Below are positions 53,941 through 64,000 of a DNA stretch of 64,000 nt, piece after piece (position 1 is the stretch's first letter; every line of letters begins with the position of its first letter). Location of the stretch: the NCBI GenBank assembly GCA_029168955.1, contig JAPDOI010000122.1, positions 712,501 to 776,500 on the forward strand. Direction: 5' to 3'. Below the pieces are notes generated by a model. It saw only the letters and a program-made list of their open reading frames with translations. It was not told where the DNA came from and searched no databases. The DNA comes from Aplectana chamaeleonis. Its lineage: Eukaryota; Nematoda; Chromadorea; Rhabditida; Cosmocercidae. Both the position numbers and the translations under genes were made by a program.

Positions 53941-54627
53941 GACTTACTTACTTGACTTAATCGGTTGGCTTTCGCCTGACGCGGTCATTTCGCATCCTTC
54001 ACCGAGGTGTGCCGTCCTAGTAGCCAGCCGTGTCCATTTTTCACGGTCTTCAGCCACAATTTGAACACATTCCATCCAGCTGTCACTATTCCATTTCCTG
54101 CGAAACGAAACATCGCGCCTGAACTGTCTTTCGATGCCGAGTGACTTTAAATCCTCTTTAACCACATCCGTTCAGAACATTCGCCTACGCCCAGGTGGCC
54201 GTTTCCAGACAGGATTTGGAAGCATTCTTAAAGCGTGTTGTACGAGACGATCCGGCCAGGGCTGGGCACGCGTCCCGGTTAACCTTAGGGGGGTGCATAT
54301 TAGACGTTGCAGAGAGGGCAAAGAGGGGTGCCTGAACCGAACACCAAAAAAGTGTCGAATTTCAGGAGAAAATGATACGCACTATTCTTCTGATTTGTCA
54401 TATCTTCTTCCCCGCTTTTTGAGTCGAACACTTAAAGAATTCAAATTATTGATAGAGATGCAGGTTGTGTTCGCAATAATTCATAGTTGCTGTCAAAGTT
54501 TGCTTTGATGAAGGAATACACCACTCTGTTATCTTGTAGCAAGTAAGGATTGATGTGATGTCATGTTTCTTTGGTGCAACGTTCATTGATTACGCGGGTG
54601 GCTAACGATTCGAGGCAAAGATACTAA

Positions 54628-55245
54628 GGCCCCGGTCATAGTTGGTGCTATTTGCATCTGCATCCCCTGCACTCCCTGCTCCCCTGCACTCCCCGCACCC
54701 CCCAACACCCCCGCACCCCCGGTCGATACGTATGTTTAAAATGATGGAGTGAGGTTGAGAAAATCACTCGATGCATCCAACTAGATATGACGATGATTAC
54801 GTGGCCAACAGGATTGCACCTGTTCAGAGAAATAGTGAAGGAGAGTATGGTGAAGTAACGGAGGTAGCAGTAAGGTTAGCTTAGTGATACACAATGTTTT
54901 ATCTTCGACCCGCCCACCCGGTGATTTTCTCATCCACGTATTGCATGGATATCGACCGCGTCGGATACATCGAGAGATTTTCACAACCTCACTCCATCAT
55001 TTTAAACATACGTATCGACCGGGGGGGTGCGGGGGGGGTGCGGGGGGGAGCGGGGGGGATACACCGAGTGATTTTCTCGCGCTTCACCTCACCATGTTGT
55101 TCATACGTATCGACCGGGGGGGTGCGGGGGGGTGTTGGGGGGTGCGGGGGGGATACACCGAGTGATTTTTGCATCCCATTTCCAATGCATTCTGTGTGTA
55201 TCGACCGGGCTGGAGGCGTCGGCTAATCCAACTATGACCGGGGCC
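54628..55245. mobile_element. Harbinger-like palindromic element with G-run blocks
   Basis: TAA at 54625-54627 and 55246-55248 flanks GGCCCCGGTCATAGTTGG and its exact inverted copy. Further inward the C-run block CCCCGCACCCCCCAACACCC (near 54690) is mirrored by two G-run blocks (55020-55060 and 55117-55152), each next to CATACGTATCGACC. ORFs in it translate the G runs and are not genes. Single ends of this family recur near 9430 and 7450. Confidence 0.8.
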
Positions 55246-55619
55246 TAAGACAGCGCCCAGAAAAACTATCATTCAAGTTCTAAAAAAGATTAGCGAACTG
55301 ATGTATAGCCTAGGTCGCTCATTTTGAGCCAGTCAAAGCAAGGCTTATCGGGCTTATCATATCAAAATCGTCTTATCACTGTTATACTTTGCCATGACCG
55401 ACCGCTACGCTGCTTACTCTGCCCGGACTCATCCGAGCAGGCCAGGATTTATTTCGACAGTTTGAAAGTACAGATAGCACAGTCAGCATCACAACTAGTC
55501 TACAGATTTTAATTCATGAGAATGTGACTCATGAAGAGAGCCAACTGTAAAAATTGAAGACTGCAAGTTACTATGAAAGATGCGAATGACCGTGTCTTCC
55601 TCATTGAGAAGTACCCTGT

Positions 55620-56500
55620 ACATAAAAACCCGAGTTTTATCCACCTTGAATGCCGCAATCCCTTGAAATTCGGCTAGCCGTGCGATACGGTGTTTGTCCG
55701 CAGCTACACAACGCGCACTGGAGTGGACGCGCACGCAATATTAATTAAAAATGTATTTTATTACAGAACGGGGCGGAGAAAATGATTGAAACTGGAGTAA
55801 ATGGAAGGAGGCTGAAATAGGATTCTTTCAATGTATCCAGTATAGAAATTTAATGTAAACAAACTATGTTGGAGCGGAGTGAATTTTTTGGACGTGATAA
55901 GGTTCATTCAAATGAACCTAGTTGATTAAAAACACCCATAAACATGAGAACTAAGAGCATTGAGAGAAAGAGGAGGATCGGGCAAACATTTGAATAGCAA
56001 TAAGTTTAATATTCAATGTGATTTAAGGACCTTAAAACTCGTCCCGGTTTAGTCCCGGTTTTGTCCCGGTTTACGGGGTAAAACCGGGACGAGATTTAAG
56101 GTTCTTAAATCACATTAAAAACAGGTCCCATTGATGCAAAATAATTGCCAGATTCTCCTCTTTCTCACAATATCCTTTGCTCTCAGTTTAATGCTAGTTT
56201 TGATCAACTAGGTTCGTTTGAATGAACCTTATCACGGCTAAATATTGACACCCGCTCTAACTTTGTTAATTTACATTAAATTTCTAAAATGGGTACATCC
56301 AGAATAGACTACCTTTACCATTTTCTGATTTTCTTCGGTTTCAATCCTTTTTTCCTTCCCGTTCTGAAATAAAATACATTTTTTATTAATATTGTGTGCG
56401 CGTCCATTCCCGTGTGCGCTGTGTAGCTGCGTACAAACACCGTATCGCACGGCTAGCCGATTTTTTAAAGGATTGCGGCATTCTAAGAGGGTAAAACTCG
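55620..56500. repeat. 0.9-kb imperfect palindrome inside the hAT element
   Basis: The left arm (GGCTAGCCGTGCGATACGGTG, AATGTATTTTATT, GATAAGGTTCATTCAAATGAAC) is repeated inverted in the right arm (56130-56500), centred near 56070 where CCCGGTTTAGTCCCGGTTTT meets ACCGGGACGAG. Each arm is about 400 bp. Transcripts would fold into a long hairpin. Confidence 0.75.
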
Positions 56501-56987
56501 GATTTTCAACTCTCTACGAATCACATGAATCCTAACATTGTTCCACAACACAAAATAGTTCTGATTTCCACATCAGAACAATCAAACACAGATTAACTAA
56601 TCCTTCATAGGTTTATGAAAACATTCGACAGAGAACATTAATTATCGCAATAGTAGTAGTTCTGTTGTTGGTAATTGTTCAATTGTTTTGTATTGAAAAA
56701 CGTTTTATCTTTTGTCATAACTTACCGTCTTACAAACAAATTTTACCTCATGGGGTTGTTTTGAAGTTCAGAAATTACACTACCCTTTTTGTTGCCATTT
56801 TCGGAATTTTCTCTATTCAGTGCTTTTTTAAATTCTTGTTTATCAAAATCAGGAAGTCAAGATCATAGCTGTCCAACTATTCGGAAAACAGCCTATTTCG
56901 ATTTCCCATAAGGGGGTGCCTAAAAATTACCGAGCTAAGGGGGGTGCCTATTCAGAATCGTCATGCCGGGACGTGCGCCCAGCCCTG

Positions 56988-57807
56988 GATCCGGCGTTCT
57001 TCTTAGTATATGCCCGAGCAGTCGAAGTCGACTTTCCATTGCTGCTTGAGATGGCTTTAGGAGATGCTGGCACCTCCCTCGTGTAAAGCGTTGATGTATT
57101 GCGTCGATTTCCTTGTAAAGGTCTTCGTTATGGCATACACGCGGCCAGAAATATCCAAGCAAACGCCTAAAAAGCTTCGTCTCGGTGCAATCCAACCTTT
57201 CCATCTGCGTCTTCGGTGCTGCCCACGTCTCCGATCCGTACATCATGATAGGGCGAATAGCGGATAGGTAGACGCGCAACTTTACTTCCTTCGCGATGGT
57301 GGTAGACCACAAACACTTGGTTAGAGATTTGAATGCAGACGTAGCTTTCGCACATTGTTGACGAATATCCGCTGCATAACTACCATCGTTCTTTAGCAAA
57401 CAGCCCAAATAACAGAAATCATACATCAGTTCGATACGTTGTCGGTCCACACAAACTCCCGTTGAAGGCCTCTGAGGGTCCCACATCTGCTTGTATCTGT
57501 CGGGACGAAGAGGAAGTCGAAAATCTGCGGCACACTTCGAAACGAGGTTCACAATCCTTTGCAGTTTTTTGTTTTCAGCGAATAACACAATGTCGTCGGC
57601 GTACTCCAGGTCGACAAGGAAGCGTCCTGGTGGTGTTAGGATCACATCCGCAGGAAACTGTTCTGCAACTCTACGCATGATGTCATCAACGGCGAAGTTG
57701 AAAAGAAAAGGTCCTGCAACGGCTCCTTGCCTTACTCCTGTTTTCACCTCGAAAGCTGACGTAAATCCGACAGGTGTGCGAACTGCCGCTGTTGTTCCTT
57801 TGTTCAT
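56988..57807 (-). pseudogene. RTE RT palm and C-terminal part (copy 3)
   Basis: Encodes TPVGFTSAFEVKTGVRQGAV, VDLEYADDIVLFAE with the catalytic YADD, GCLLKNDGSYAADIRQQ and ESRLRLLGHILRRTPD before running into the hAT element at 56987. Upstream coding sequence is displaced by the LINE at 57850. Confidence 0.85.
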
Positions 57808-57882
57808 GTCCTCGATTAACCGAACATACTTTTCCGGAACTCCATCTGCTGCCGAGATGTCGTACGTTCGTGCCGTGGCAGT

Positions 57883-58353
57883 GTGGAGGAAAGAAGATCG
57901 CCTCCGTGCAAACCGACGTCAACCCCTCCGAGAAGAGGGTTTTTGTCATGGGAGAGGTGCTGGTCGGCCGCAGCCCTCCTGAGGATTTTATTACAAAGGG
58001 CCGGCGTCGAGAGGAATCCAGGTCCAGCACGGAAGTATCCATGTGCCACCTGCGGCGAGGATGTTACCTGGCATAAAACAAGTGTCCAGTGCTTCGGATG
58101 CCAAAGGTGGGTGCACTTCTCCTGTTCGGGCCTCAGTTCTGTGAGGCATCATGACTCATCCTTTCGTTGTGTTCTATGCTCTGCCCCCAACAACTCTGAT
58201 TCCTCAATTACCAACCGCCCCCTCTCCATTGTTCACATTAATCTCAACGGCCTTCGCAACAAGTTATCTGAACTCTCTCTATTCGCACGTTCTCATCACC
58301 CGGATGTTATCATGGTTCAAGAAACCACCATCTACCACTTATCCCCAACCTAA
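57883..58353 (+). CDS. LINE N-terminus: 2A-like motif, PHD finger, start of endonuclease (copy A)
   Basis: 157 codons. Residues 41-48 are GVERNPGP (58003-58026), after a hydrophobic LLRILLQRA. A C4HC3-type PHD finger follows: YPCATCGED, CFGCQRWVHFSCSGL and FRCVLC. The frame then enters the endonuclease (HINLNGLRNKLSEL and MVQETT) and is lost by a frameshift after about residue 150. 2A-like peptides are known in several non-LTR families, where they make the ribosome skip a bond and release the N-terminal piece. The PHD finger may bind chromatin or nucleic acid; that is inference. Confidence 0.8.
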   Translation: MEERRSPPCKPTSTPPRRGFLSWERCWSAAALLRILLQRAGVERNPGPARKYPCATCGEDVTWHKTSVQCFGCQRWVHFSCSGLSSVRHHDSSFRCVLCSAPNNSDSSITNRPLSIVHINLNGLRNKLSELSLFARSHHPDVIMVQETTIYHLSPT

Positions 58354-58684
58354 CATTTCCGGGCTACACCGCCTATCACATGCCAAAGGACAGCTCTTGG
58401 GGGCGGAGTGTCTACCTTCGTTCAATCTGCCTTACCTTCTCATATTATCCCTAATACTCCTAAGGACGGTACTCTCGAGTACATTCCTGTCCACCTCCCC
58501 CTCAAAACCCCTTTATCTCTATTTAACATATATATTCCTCCTATATCATCTTGTCCCCCCTCTTATAATCCTATTCCCTCCTTAAGCAGTTGTACGACTG
58601 CTCACTCTCCCCTTCAGCTGTCTTTGCGGGTGACTTCAATGCTCACACGTTCTGTTCCGCTCTTGATTCTGACGCCAGAGGAAG
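58354..58684 (+). pseudogene. LINE endonuclease middle part (copy A), frameshifted
   Basis: 58408-58731 reads SALPSHIIPNTPKDGTLEYI and LFNIYIPPISSCPPSYNPIP, the central part of the AP endonuclease. The GDFNAH core appears in a different frame (GDFNAHTFC near 58628-58655). At least two indels separate these pieces from the flanking frames. Confidence 0.75.
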
Positions 58685-60433
58685 ATGTCGAAGAATGGGC
58701 TGAGGAGTGTGGACCTGGTTATCCTCAATGATGACCAGCCCACTCGTCTCCCTGCCAACGGCCGACCTTCTAGCCCAGACATCTCTCTTGTGTCATCCAA
58801 TCTCTCTAATGCTTGCACGTGGTCCACATCCACAACTCTCTCCAGTGATCACATTCCCGTCTTTGTCTATATTGATCTCTCTGACTCTCTTGCCCCTTAC
58901 TTTGGTTTTCGTCATCGTACTTATCTTAATTTAGGCCTAGCAGACTGGACCCTGTTCAGAGATGTTGCACTTCGCCATACGGTCGACTACCCATGGAATG
59001 GTGATGTTCATCAGAAAGAGCGCCATCTAACAAGTGCCATCCGCAAGGCCATGAAAGCAGCAATTCCTGAGGGTCGTGTCAAGACCTTTTTTCCAAATGT
59101 CAGCAGGGAAATACTGCAGAAGATAAGAACCAGAGATGAGAAGAGAGCCGCAGACCATCTAGTCCCGGACATAGCTGTCCTGAATAACGAGATCAAGCAG
59201 GATCTGGATAAGAACAAGAAGGAATGCTGGGAGAAGTTCACTGAAAAGCTGAATTTCAAGGCTGACGGAACTACGACGTGGAAAGTGTTGAGGAAAATTT
59301 CCGGCAAGTCCGCTCCCTCGATGAGCTCCGCTATTGAGTTCGAGGAGAACGTCTTCAAATCAGGGAAAGCGGCTGCTTATGCGCTCGGCAAGAACTTCTT
59401 CATCACACGTGCCAAGCGAGGCGTGCAAAACAGAGTCACGGTTAGAGAACTGAGCCGGTTGCCGCTCATGAACGCTTCTGAGGCCTTTACTCTCACGCAA
59501 GTAGAGAAGGCTATTAAAGAAATGCGGAATTCGAAGGCTATCGGACCTGACGGTATCTTCCCAGCCATCCTGAAGAAGCTTCCCACGGAACTTCTACCGA
59601 TGCTTGCAGATATCATTAACACCTCTTTCCGGACCTGCACTCTACCCCAAGCTTGGAAGACAGCCAATGTGATACCGTTGCCAAAGGCAGGCAAGTCCCA
59701 AAGCACGGCAAAGGGCTTTCGACCAATAAGCCTGTTATCGCCCGTCGCTAAATTAGCTGAAAAGTTGATCGTGACGGGCCTGGCTGATCAAAATGAGCGA
59801 CAGCAGCATCAGCATGGGTTCAGGAAACTTCACTCCACTACTACAGCTCTATTGGAGATCGTGAGCTTTGCGGTCGATGGGTTCAACATGAGAAAGCCCC
59901 TGAGAACGGTGGCCGTCGCCCTCGACCTGAGCAAAGCGTTTGACTCTGTTAACTTGGGACTGCTGTCTGAGAAACTGCTCAAGTCGTCGCTAACATCATG
60001 GCAGAAGCGATGGATTGCAGCGTTCACTAAAGGCCGCCGTGCTAAGGTTCTGTTCCAGAATCATGTATCCGATAGCATTCCAATAGCAGCCGGTGGTCCG
60101 CAAGGCGGAGTGTTGTCCCCTGCCCTATTCAGCCTGTATCTTGAGGACATTCCCGCGCCTTGCAATGTTGTAAGGATTGTTATGTATGCCGACGACATCA
60201 CCATCATGTGCCAGGATCGTGACCTGCAGATAGCCGCTAACAAGATCAGCGCCTATCTCGTCGAGTTGAAGCTCTTCCTCGATAAAATGATGCTCACAGT
60301 CTCTGCCGCAAAATCCTCTGTTTCAGTGTTCACAACGAACACCAAGGAACACAGTGCCCATCCAGATGTCAAATGGGATGGTGACCTGTTGCCAGCAGCA
60401 AAATTCCCCCAAGCTGCTTGGCCTTATTCTTGA
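58685..60433 (+). CDS. LINE endonuclease end and reverse transcriptase (copy A)
   Basis: 582 codons. It opens with the end of the endonuclease (SSPDISLVSS and LSSDHIPVFV), then a linker with coiled-coil-like charge, NSKAIGPDGIFPAILKKLP, FRPISLLSPVAKLAEK, HGFRKLHSTTTAL, VAVALDLSKAFDSV (motif A), GGPQGGVLSPALFSLYLEDI (motif B) and VMYADDITIMCQD (motif C, catalytic YADD). It ends in a frameshift at about 60400 after LLPAAKFP. All RT catalytic residues are present. Confidence 0.85.
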   Translation: MSKNGLRSVDLVILNDDQPTRLPANGRPSSPDISLVSSNLSNACTWSTSTTLSSDHIPVFVYIDLSDSLAPYFGFRHRTYLNLGLADWTLFRDVALRHTVDYPWNGDVHQKERHLTSAIRKAMKAAIPEGRVKTFFPNVSREILQKIRTRDEKRAADHLVPDIAVLNNEIKQDLDKNKKECWEKFTEKLNFKADGTTTWKVLRKISGKSAPSMSSAIEFEENVFKSGKAAAYALGKNFFITRAKRGVQNRVTVRELSRLPLMNASEAFTLTQVEKAIKEMRNSKAIGPDGIFPAILKKLPTELLPMLADIINTSFRTCTLPQAWKTANVIPLPKAGKSQSTAKGFRPISLLSPVAKLAEKLIVTGLADQNERQQHQHGFRKLHSTTTALLEIVSFAVDGFNMRKPLRTVAVALDLSKAFDSVNLGLLSEKLLKSSLTSWQKRWIAAFTKGRRAKVLFQNHVSDSIPIAAGGPQGGVLSPALFSLYLEDIPAPCNVVRIVMYADDITIMCQDRDLQIAANKISAYLVELKLFLDKMMLTVSAAKSSVSVFTTNTKEHSAHPDVKWDGDLLPAAKFPQAAWPYS

Positions 60434-61265
60434 TCCCTCACTGAAGTTCCACAAAAACGCGGAACAGAAACAAACAGTCGTCAAGGCTAGACTTAATATC
60501 TTGAGAGCTCTCGGAGGAACATCATGGGGAAGCAGCCGAGAGACTATATTGAGAACCTACAGAGCAATACTTCAGCCGGCTCTGGAATATGCGGCACCAG
60601 TGTGGCAGCACCTGGTGTCTGACAGCTCCTGGAATAAGCTGCAGCGTGTACAGAATGCTGCGCTTAGAATTGCTACCGGTTGTGCAAGGAGCTCCCCGGT
60701 GGAGCATCTTCACGCGGAGGCCTGCATATTGCCGGTCAAGGAGCATTGCGAACTCCAGGCACAGCAGATGTATATTAATGTTCTGGAGGCAGCCGAATCA
60801 TCCGTCAAAGAGAATCATGAAGCCCATAAGAGAGAGGTCGATTAGGACGCCGTTCGCCGATGCTCCTCGTAAAGTTGATGTACAGAGATGGGCCGACTCC
60901 AACATGGAAAGGCTTCGTCTTCTGCGTGAGGAGCACACCCAGTTTGTTCGAGGATATCTAGCAAAGGCGGCTGTGAACCCTATCTTGGGAACGGTGCCGC
61001 CTCCCGGGTTTGCGAGTCCGAGTCTCAACTCCGGCAGACGAGCCAGATGTGCTCTTGCATCGCTGCGCTGTGGTCACTCCTATTCTGCCTCATGTCTTAC
61101 GTCAACAAGAGATCGACAGCAGCCGACCAGACGCATGCCCGGACTGTGGTGCTCCCCGGACACGACACGGCGCACTTGTTCTTGTGCCCGAATAGACCTA
61201 CCTCCTTAACAACAATGGACCTTTGGACGAATCCTGTGAAGGCCGCCCAGTTCCTCAACCTATGA
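60354..61265 (+). pseudogene. LINE C-terminal region with zinc-like motif (copy A)
   Basis: 60354-60845 continues the RT thumb and C-terminus: LLGLILDPSLKFH, LNILRALGGTSWGSS, LQRVQNAALRIATGCAR. Frame changes follow at 60845 and about 61100. The last stretch, CPDCGAPGHDTAHLFLCPNR in shifted frames and LWTNPVKAAQFLNL at 61220-61262, ends at TGA 61263-61265, 25 bp before the (GAA)n tail. Confidence 0.8.
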
Positions 61266-61299
61266 CAAAACCACTTTGAGGCTGCAGAAGAAGAAGAAG

Positions 61300-63290
61300 A
61301 ACTCTATCTGCTCGCAGAGCATTGAGCAATCGATCACGATGAGAAGAGTCGAACGCGGCTTCAAAGTCCAAAAAAGCAAGCCGTAGTGGCTTCGAAAACT
61401 GCTGCCACGATTCAATTACTCTTCTCACGACAAGCACTAGGTCGATGGTCGATCTTCCAGGTCGAAAACCGGCTTGCTCATCTCTGGTCGTTCCTTCACG
61501 ATGTTTGATAAGTCGCTCGAGAATGATACGTTCTAAAACCTTGTACATGACACGAAGTAGAGAGATTCCTCTGTAGTTCTTAGGATCCGTGACGGATAGC
61601 TTCTTGTGAAGAGGTACGATGATCGCATGTCTCCACGAATCGGGTATCCTTTCGCTCATCCATTGGCACGGATGGTGTTGGTCATTTCACGAATCCCAGA
61701 CGGAGGAAGAGCTTTCAGCATTTCAGCAGTGATGTTGTCATCTCCACCTGCCTTTCCATTCTTCATTTTCCGGACACAATCCAAAACTTCCAGACTCAGT
61801 CGGCGGCTCCTCACTGACATCGTAATGTGCTATCTGAACATGCGGGAGCTCAGGTACTGATGACGCTGGACGATTCAGTAGTGAACTGGAGTAATCCTTC
61901 CATATTGGCAGCGTCGCATCACCAACTGCAACTCCATTGGTAGTGTTGGAGACAGAAGAACATCTCTTCATCTTCCCGCTATACTGTCACGCAGCAACGT
62001 GTAGGCTTTCTTCGGATTCTTCTCCTCCCAAGCCTTCTCGAACTCCTTAGCTCTACACGTCCACTCTCGTTCGCGGTCACTCCGAAGCTGCCGGCGCAAC
62101 TTCCTCCTCAGACGCTTCTCCTCCACGAAGTTTCCTGCAGTTCGGAGAGCACATACTCTGTTGTAGGTAGATGTTGTTCCTTCTGAGACGTAGGCGAACT
62201 TCTTCTTAGGCTGTACAACCGGGAGTGCCTCTTTCGAAGCGTCCTGGATGCACTTGACAAAAGAATCCGCGTCGCAAAGGCTCTTCCTAGTCCGTGCCCC
62301 GATGTGAATAGAAACGCGTTGTCGAAATTTCCTTCTGCACTCTTCATCTCTGATACTTGTCATGTCAATAATAATAATAATAATTCATTACGCTGTATAA
62401 GACAGACGTTCGAGAATAAAAACAATATAAACTAAAGGCTGCGAAATCACACTTGAATTACACAGTAGATCCTCTGGAGAGGCTGAGCCCCTGGCTTCCT
62501 CTTATGAATCCTCGCAGTGAAGTTCAACAGAATAGGACGGTGATCCGAATCGAATGCGACATCCCACACAGCTCTAGATCTTCGAATGTCCGATACTGGA
62601 ATATTCCTCGTCAGGACATAGTCAAGCTGTAGTTTCAAAGTTGTCATCTTCCGCTTCCGCTGCTCTTCTGGAGATAGCTGGGTTGGTCCCTGCCACGTAA
62701 GCTGATAGCCGCGATGATTCCTCTTGAATTTCGATGCAATAATCAGACCACTGCGTTCACAAAAGTCGACAAGGCGGTAGCCATTGTCCGATGTTTGCTC
62801 CACTGGGTAGAACCATTTACCGAGTACTTAGGATTCCTGATCAAGTCCCATCTTCGCATTTGCGTCAATCCCCACGACAACAGCATGTTGGCAAGGTATC
62901 CTGGCTAGCAACGTAGTGAGTTCCTCATAAAACGCATCCTTCGAATTGTCTTCGACGGTTTCAGTGGGCGCATGAGCACTCACTATCCACAGATTGAATC
63001 CTCTGTGATCCCGCAGTCGTACGAATGCATTCCGGCACGAAGTTGAGCCAAACCCCTTGACCATACCATTGAAATACTTCCTTACAGCTATTGCACAGCC
63101 TCCCACTCTCCTATCGTCAGCGTTACCGCAGTAGATGGTGTACTCTCCGACGCTGATGACGGGTCTATCCTTGATTCGGGTTTCCTGCAAAGCAGCAAAC
63201 GGTGCATGGAAATAGCTCAGAAGTCTGGATAGCGCAGTTTTTTGGATATCACTCGACAGTTCAGGGTGGCGAAATTGGTGCTTGTGGCCA
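61300..63290 (-). pseudogene. RTE endonuclease and RT N-terminal part (copy 3)
   Basis: 62828-63190 (VGGCAIAVRKYF, IVSAHAPTETVED, GIDANAKMGLDQE) and 62447-62803 (VDFCERSGLI, FDSDHRPILL) are endonuclease. 61968-62363 is the linker, and 61738-61971 and 61255-61659 hold RT fingers and the start of the palm (AFLDFEAAFDSSH). A roughly 90-bp insertion near 62370-62460 and several indels break the frame. Confidence 0.85.
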
Positions 63291-63460
63291 AAGACTCCAT
63301 GACTTCTTAGGTACGGATCCTAAGGTGTTATGGACCGGAGGCCTTAGTGTGCCGGACGGCGACACCTTTATGCAATGTATGGGATACTTTCGCGATATAG
63401 TTGTGCACGCTATATCGCTCGAGCGTTCCCTGTGTTATATATATATTATTTATTACACAG

Positions 63461-63704
63461 GCAAGCCTATGTAGTCAAAAACAATGTTCAAAACTACCGC
63501 GAAATACGAATGAACCATAGGAAGTTGAAAGCATGGAAACGACAAAAAAAAACAACATGGCGGAACAGAAAAGAAAAGCGCATTGCTGCAATGATCAACC
63601 TAAAGAAAGGAATCACAAGCTATCTAGCCAGTCAGGAAGGGCTACTTGTACGATCAGCCAGCTCAATTTTTTTTTCTCGAATGAAATTTTTGAATGACGT
63701 GTAG
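63461..63704 (+). CDS. candidate terminal exon of an unrecognised plus-strand gene
   Basis: Acceptor TATTTATTACACAG precedes 63461. After one base completing a codon the frame reads QAYVVKNNVQNYREIRMNHR, then a basic stretch KLKAWKRQKKTTWRNRKEKR, and ends at TAG 63702-63704. Composition suggests a basic, helical C-terminus such as an RNA- or ribosome-associated protein; that is a guess. RTE copy 3 begins only 25 bp upstream, so earlier exons would lie before 53941, where exon-like sequence with a strong donor occurs at 52858-53107. Not recognised. Confidence 0.4.
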
Positions 63705-64000
63705 TTGTAAGGAATGGAATGATTTCTATCAAGGTTTCAAAAATGTGTATAGTTCTGTTGATGAAAAAGTGACGCCTGCAGTTGAGGTTAGATGTGTAAC
63801 GGTGGAGTTTGATGGGGCCACCCCTAGTGGACTATAAAATCACCGACTCGACCCGACTATAAAATCAAAAATTAAACCCTGAGGTTGGACTGGGATCAAA
63901 GGCAAGATCTTTCACTAACAGTGAATATCGGTATTGAGGTTTCCACTGTTTTGTTTAGTTTCTTATCGTACTCAGAAAGCCGCGATGCAGCTGCGATATC
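63705..64000. other. no gene seen
   Basis: AT-rich sequence containing ACCCGACTATAAAATCA twice near 63830-63870 (CTATAAAATCACCGACTCGA, then CCCGACTATAAAATCA). Otherwise nothing is supportable. Confidence 0.4.

Larger units (their letters stand above)
54257..56987. mobile_element. 2.7-kb non-autonomous hAT element
   Basis: GATCCGGC stands at 54249-54256 and 56988-56995, an exact 8-bp target duplication within the RTE's known sequence. The ends are CAGGGCTGGGCACGCGTCCC and, inverted and slightly diverged, GGGACGTGCGCCCAGCCCTG. CAGGG-type ends with 8-bp targets define hAT elements. No hAT transposase ORF is present. The element contains a Harbinger-like insertion and a 0.9-kb palindrome. Confidence 0.92.
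57851..61299 (+). mobile_element. 2A/PHD-type LINE (copy A), most complete copy
   Basis: AACTCCATCTGCT at 57838-57850 and AACTCTATCTGCT at 61300-61312 form a 13-bp target duplication with one mismatch in RTE sequence. Domain order: leader, 2A-like motif, PHD finger, AP endonuclease, RT, zinc-like C-terminus, (GAA)n tail. It is inserted opposite to the RTE's orientation. Confidence 0.92.
53941..63435 (-). mobile_element. RTE-type retrotransposon, copy 3, split by two insertions
   Basis: RTE sequence occupies 53941-54256, 56988-57850 and 61300-63435; the gaps are a hAT element and a LINE. The flanks are TATATATATAT on both sides, an 11-bp duplication in simple sequence. It lacks the outermost 5' UTR (it stops at CCCTGTGT, where copy 2 continues). 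About 90 bp of foreign sequence with an (AAT)n start replaces a few bases near 62370-62460. Confidence 0.88.

Noticed and set aside
54884..55226. Glycine/proline-rich ORFs on both strands
   Set aside because: They translate G-run and C-run blocks of a palindromic Harbinger-like element.

Overview
The window looks like nuclear DNA of a nematode. The only host gene I can identify by family is a bag-1 (BAG1, Hsp70 co-chaperone) orthologue. It is split into four exons on the minus strand, each bounded by nematode-type splice sites (TTTCAG-like acceptors), and a putative trans-splice acceptor sits 6 bp before its ATG. Its UBL and BAG segments resemble Caenorhabditis BAG-1 as I recall it. The RTE-type retrotransposons resemble those abundant in strongylid and other rhabditid worms. 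I cannot name the species.

Layout. bag-1 runs from the ATG at 42746 (exon 1 42599-42746) through exon 2 (35608-35705) and exon 3 (13382-13499) to exon 4 (1000-1211). Its introns are about 6.9, 22.1 and 12.2 kb, far above the usual nematode size, and they are built almost wholly of transposons: an RTE retrotransposon (3204-6473), a 42-bp satellite carrying TGACGTCA in nearly every unit (10.43-12.60 kb), a 2A/PHD-type LINE split by a Penelope-like element that has its GIY-YIG nuclease in front of the reverse transcriptase (13.8-22.6 kb), a second Penelope-like fragment (26.1-27.3 kb), a CR1-like LINE (29.97-32.60 kb), two more 2A-type LINE copies on the minus strand (38.6-42.4 kb) and about twenty small inverted-repeat elements.

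Upstream of bag-1 lie a 0.7-kb TIR element (42.95-43.67 kb), a GC-rich dispersed repeat, a 3.8-kb element with long inverted ends (44.36-48.14 kb) and a nearly intact RTE with a perfect 11-bp target duplication (48347-51594). Next comes a short host-gene island (51.65-53.1 kb). It has a plus-strand terminal exon facing a three-exon minus-strand gene for a 63-residue protein, then a GC-rich divergent promoter-like stretch and unassigned exon-like sequence. The last 10 kb is a third RTE copy (53941-63435), opened first by a non-autonomous hAT element (8-bp target duplication, itself containing a Harbinger-like palindrome) and again by a 2A/PHD LINE (13-bp target duplication). A possible plus-strand terminal exon follows at 63461-63704.

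How it fits together: bag-1 reads as a small chaperone cofactor gene inflated more than seventy-fold by nested insertions while splice phases and reading frame stay consistent. Element boundaries were set by comparing copies inside the window and by target-site duplications. Family names come from motifs read by eye; no database search was made.
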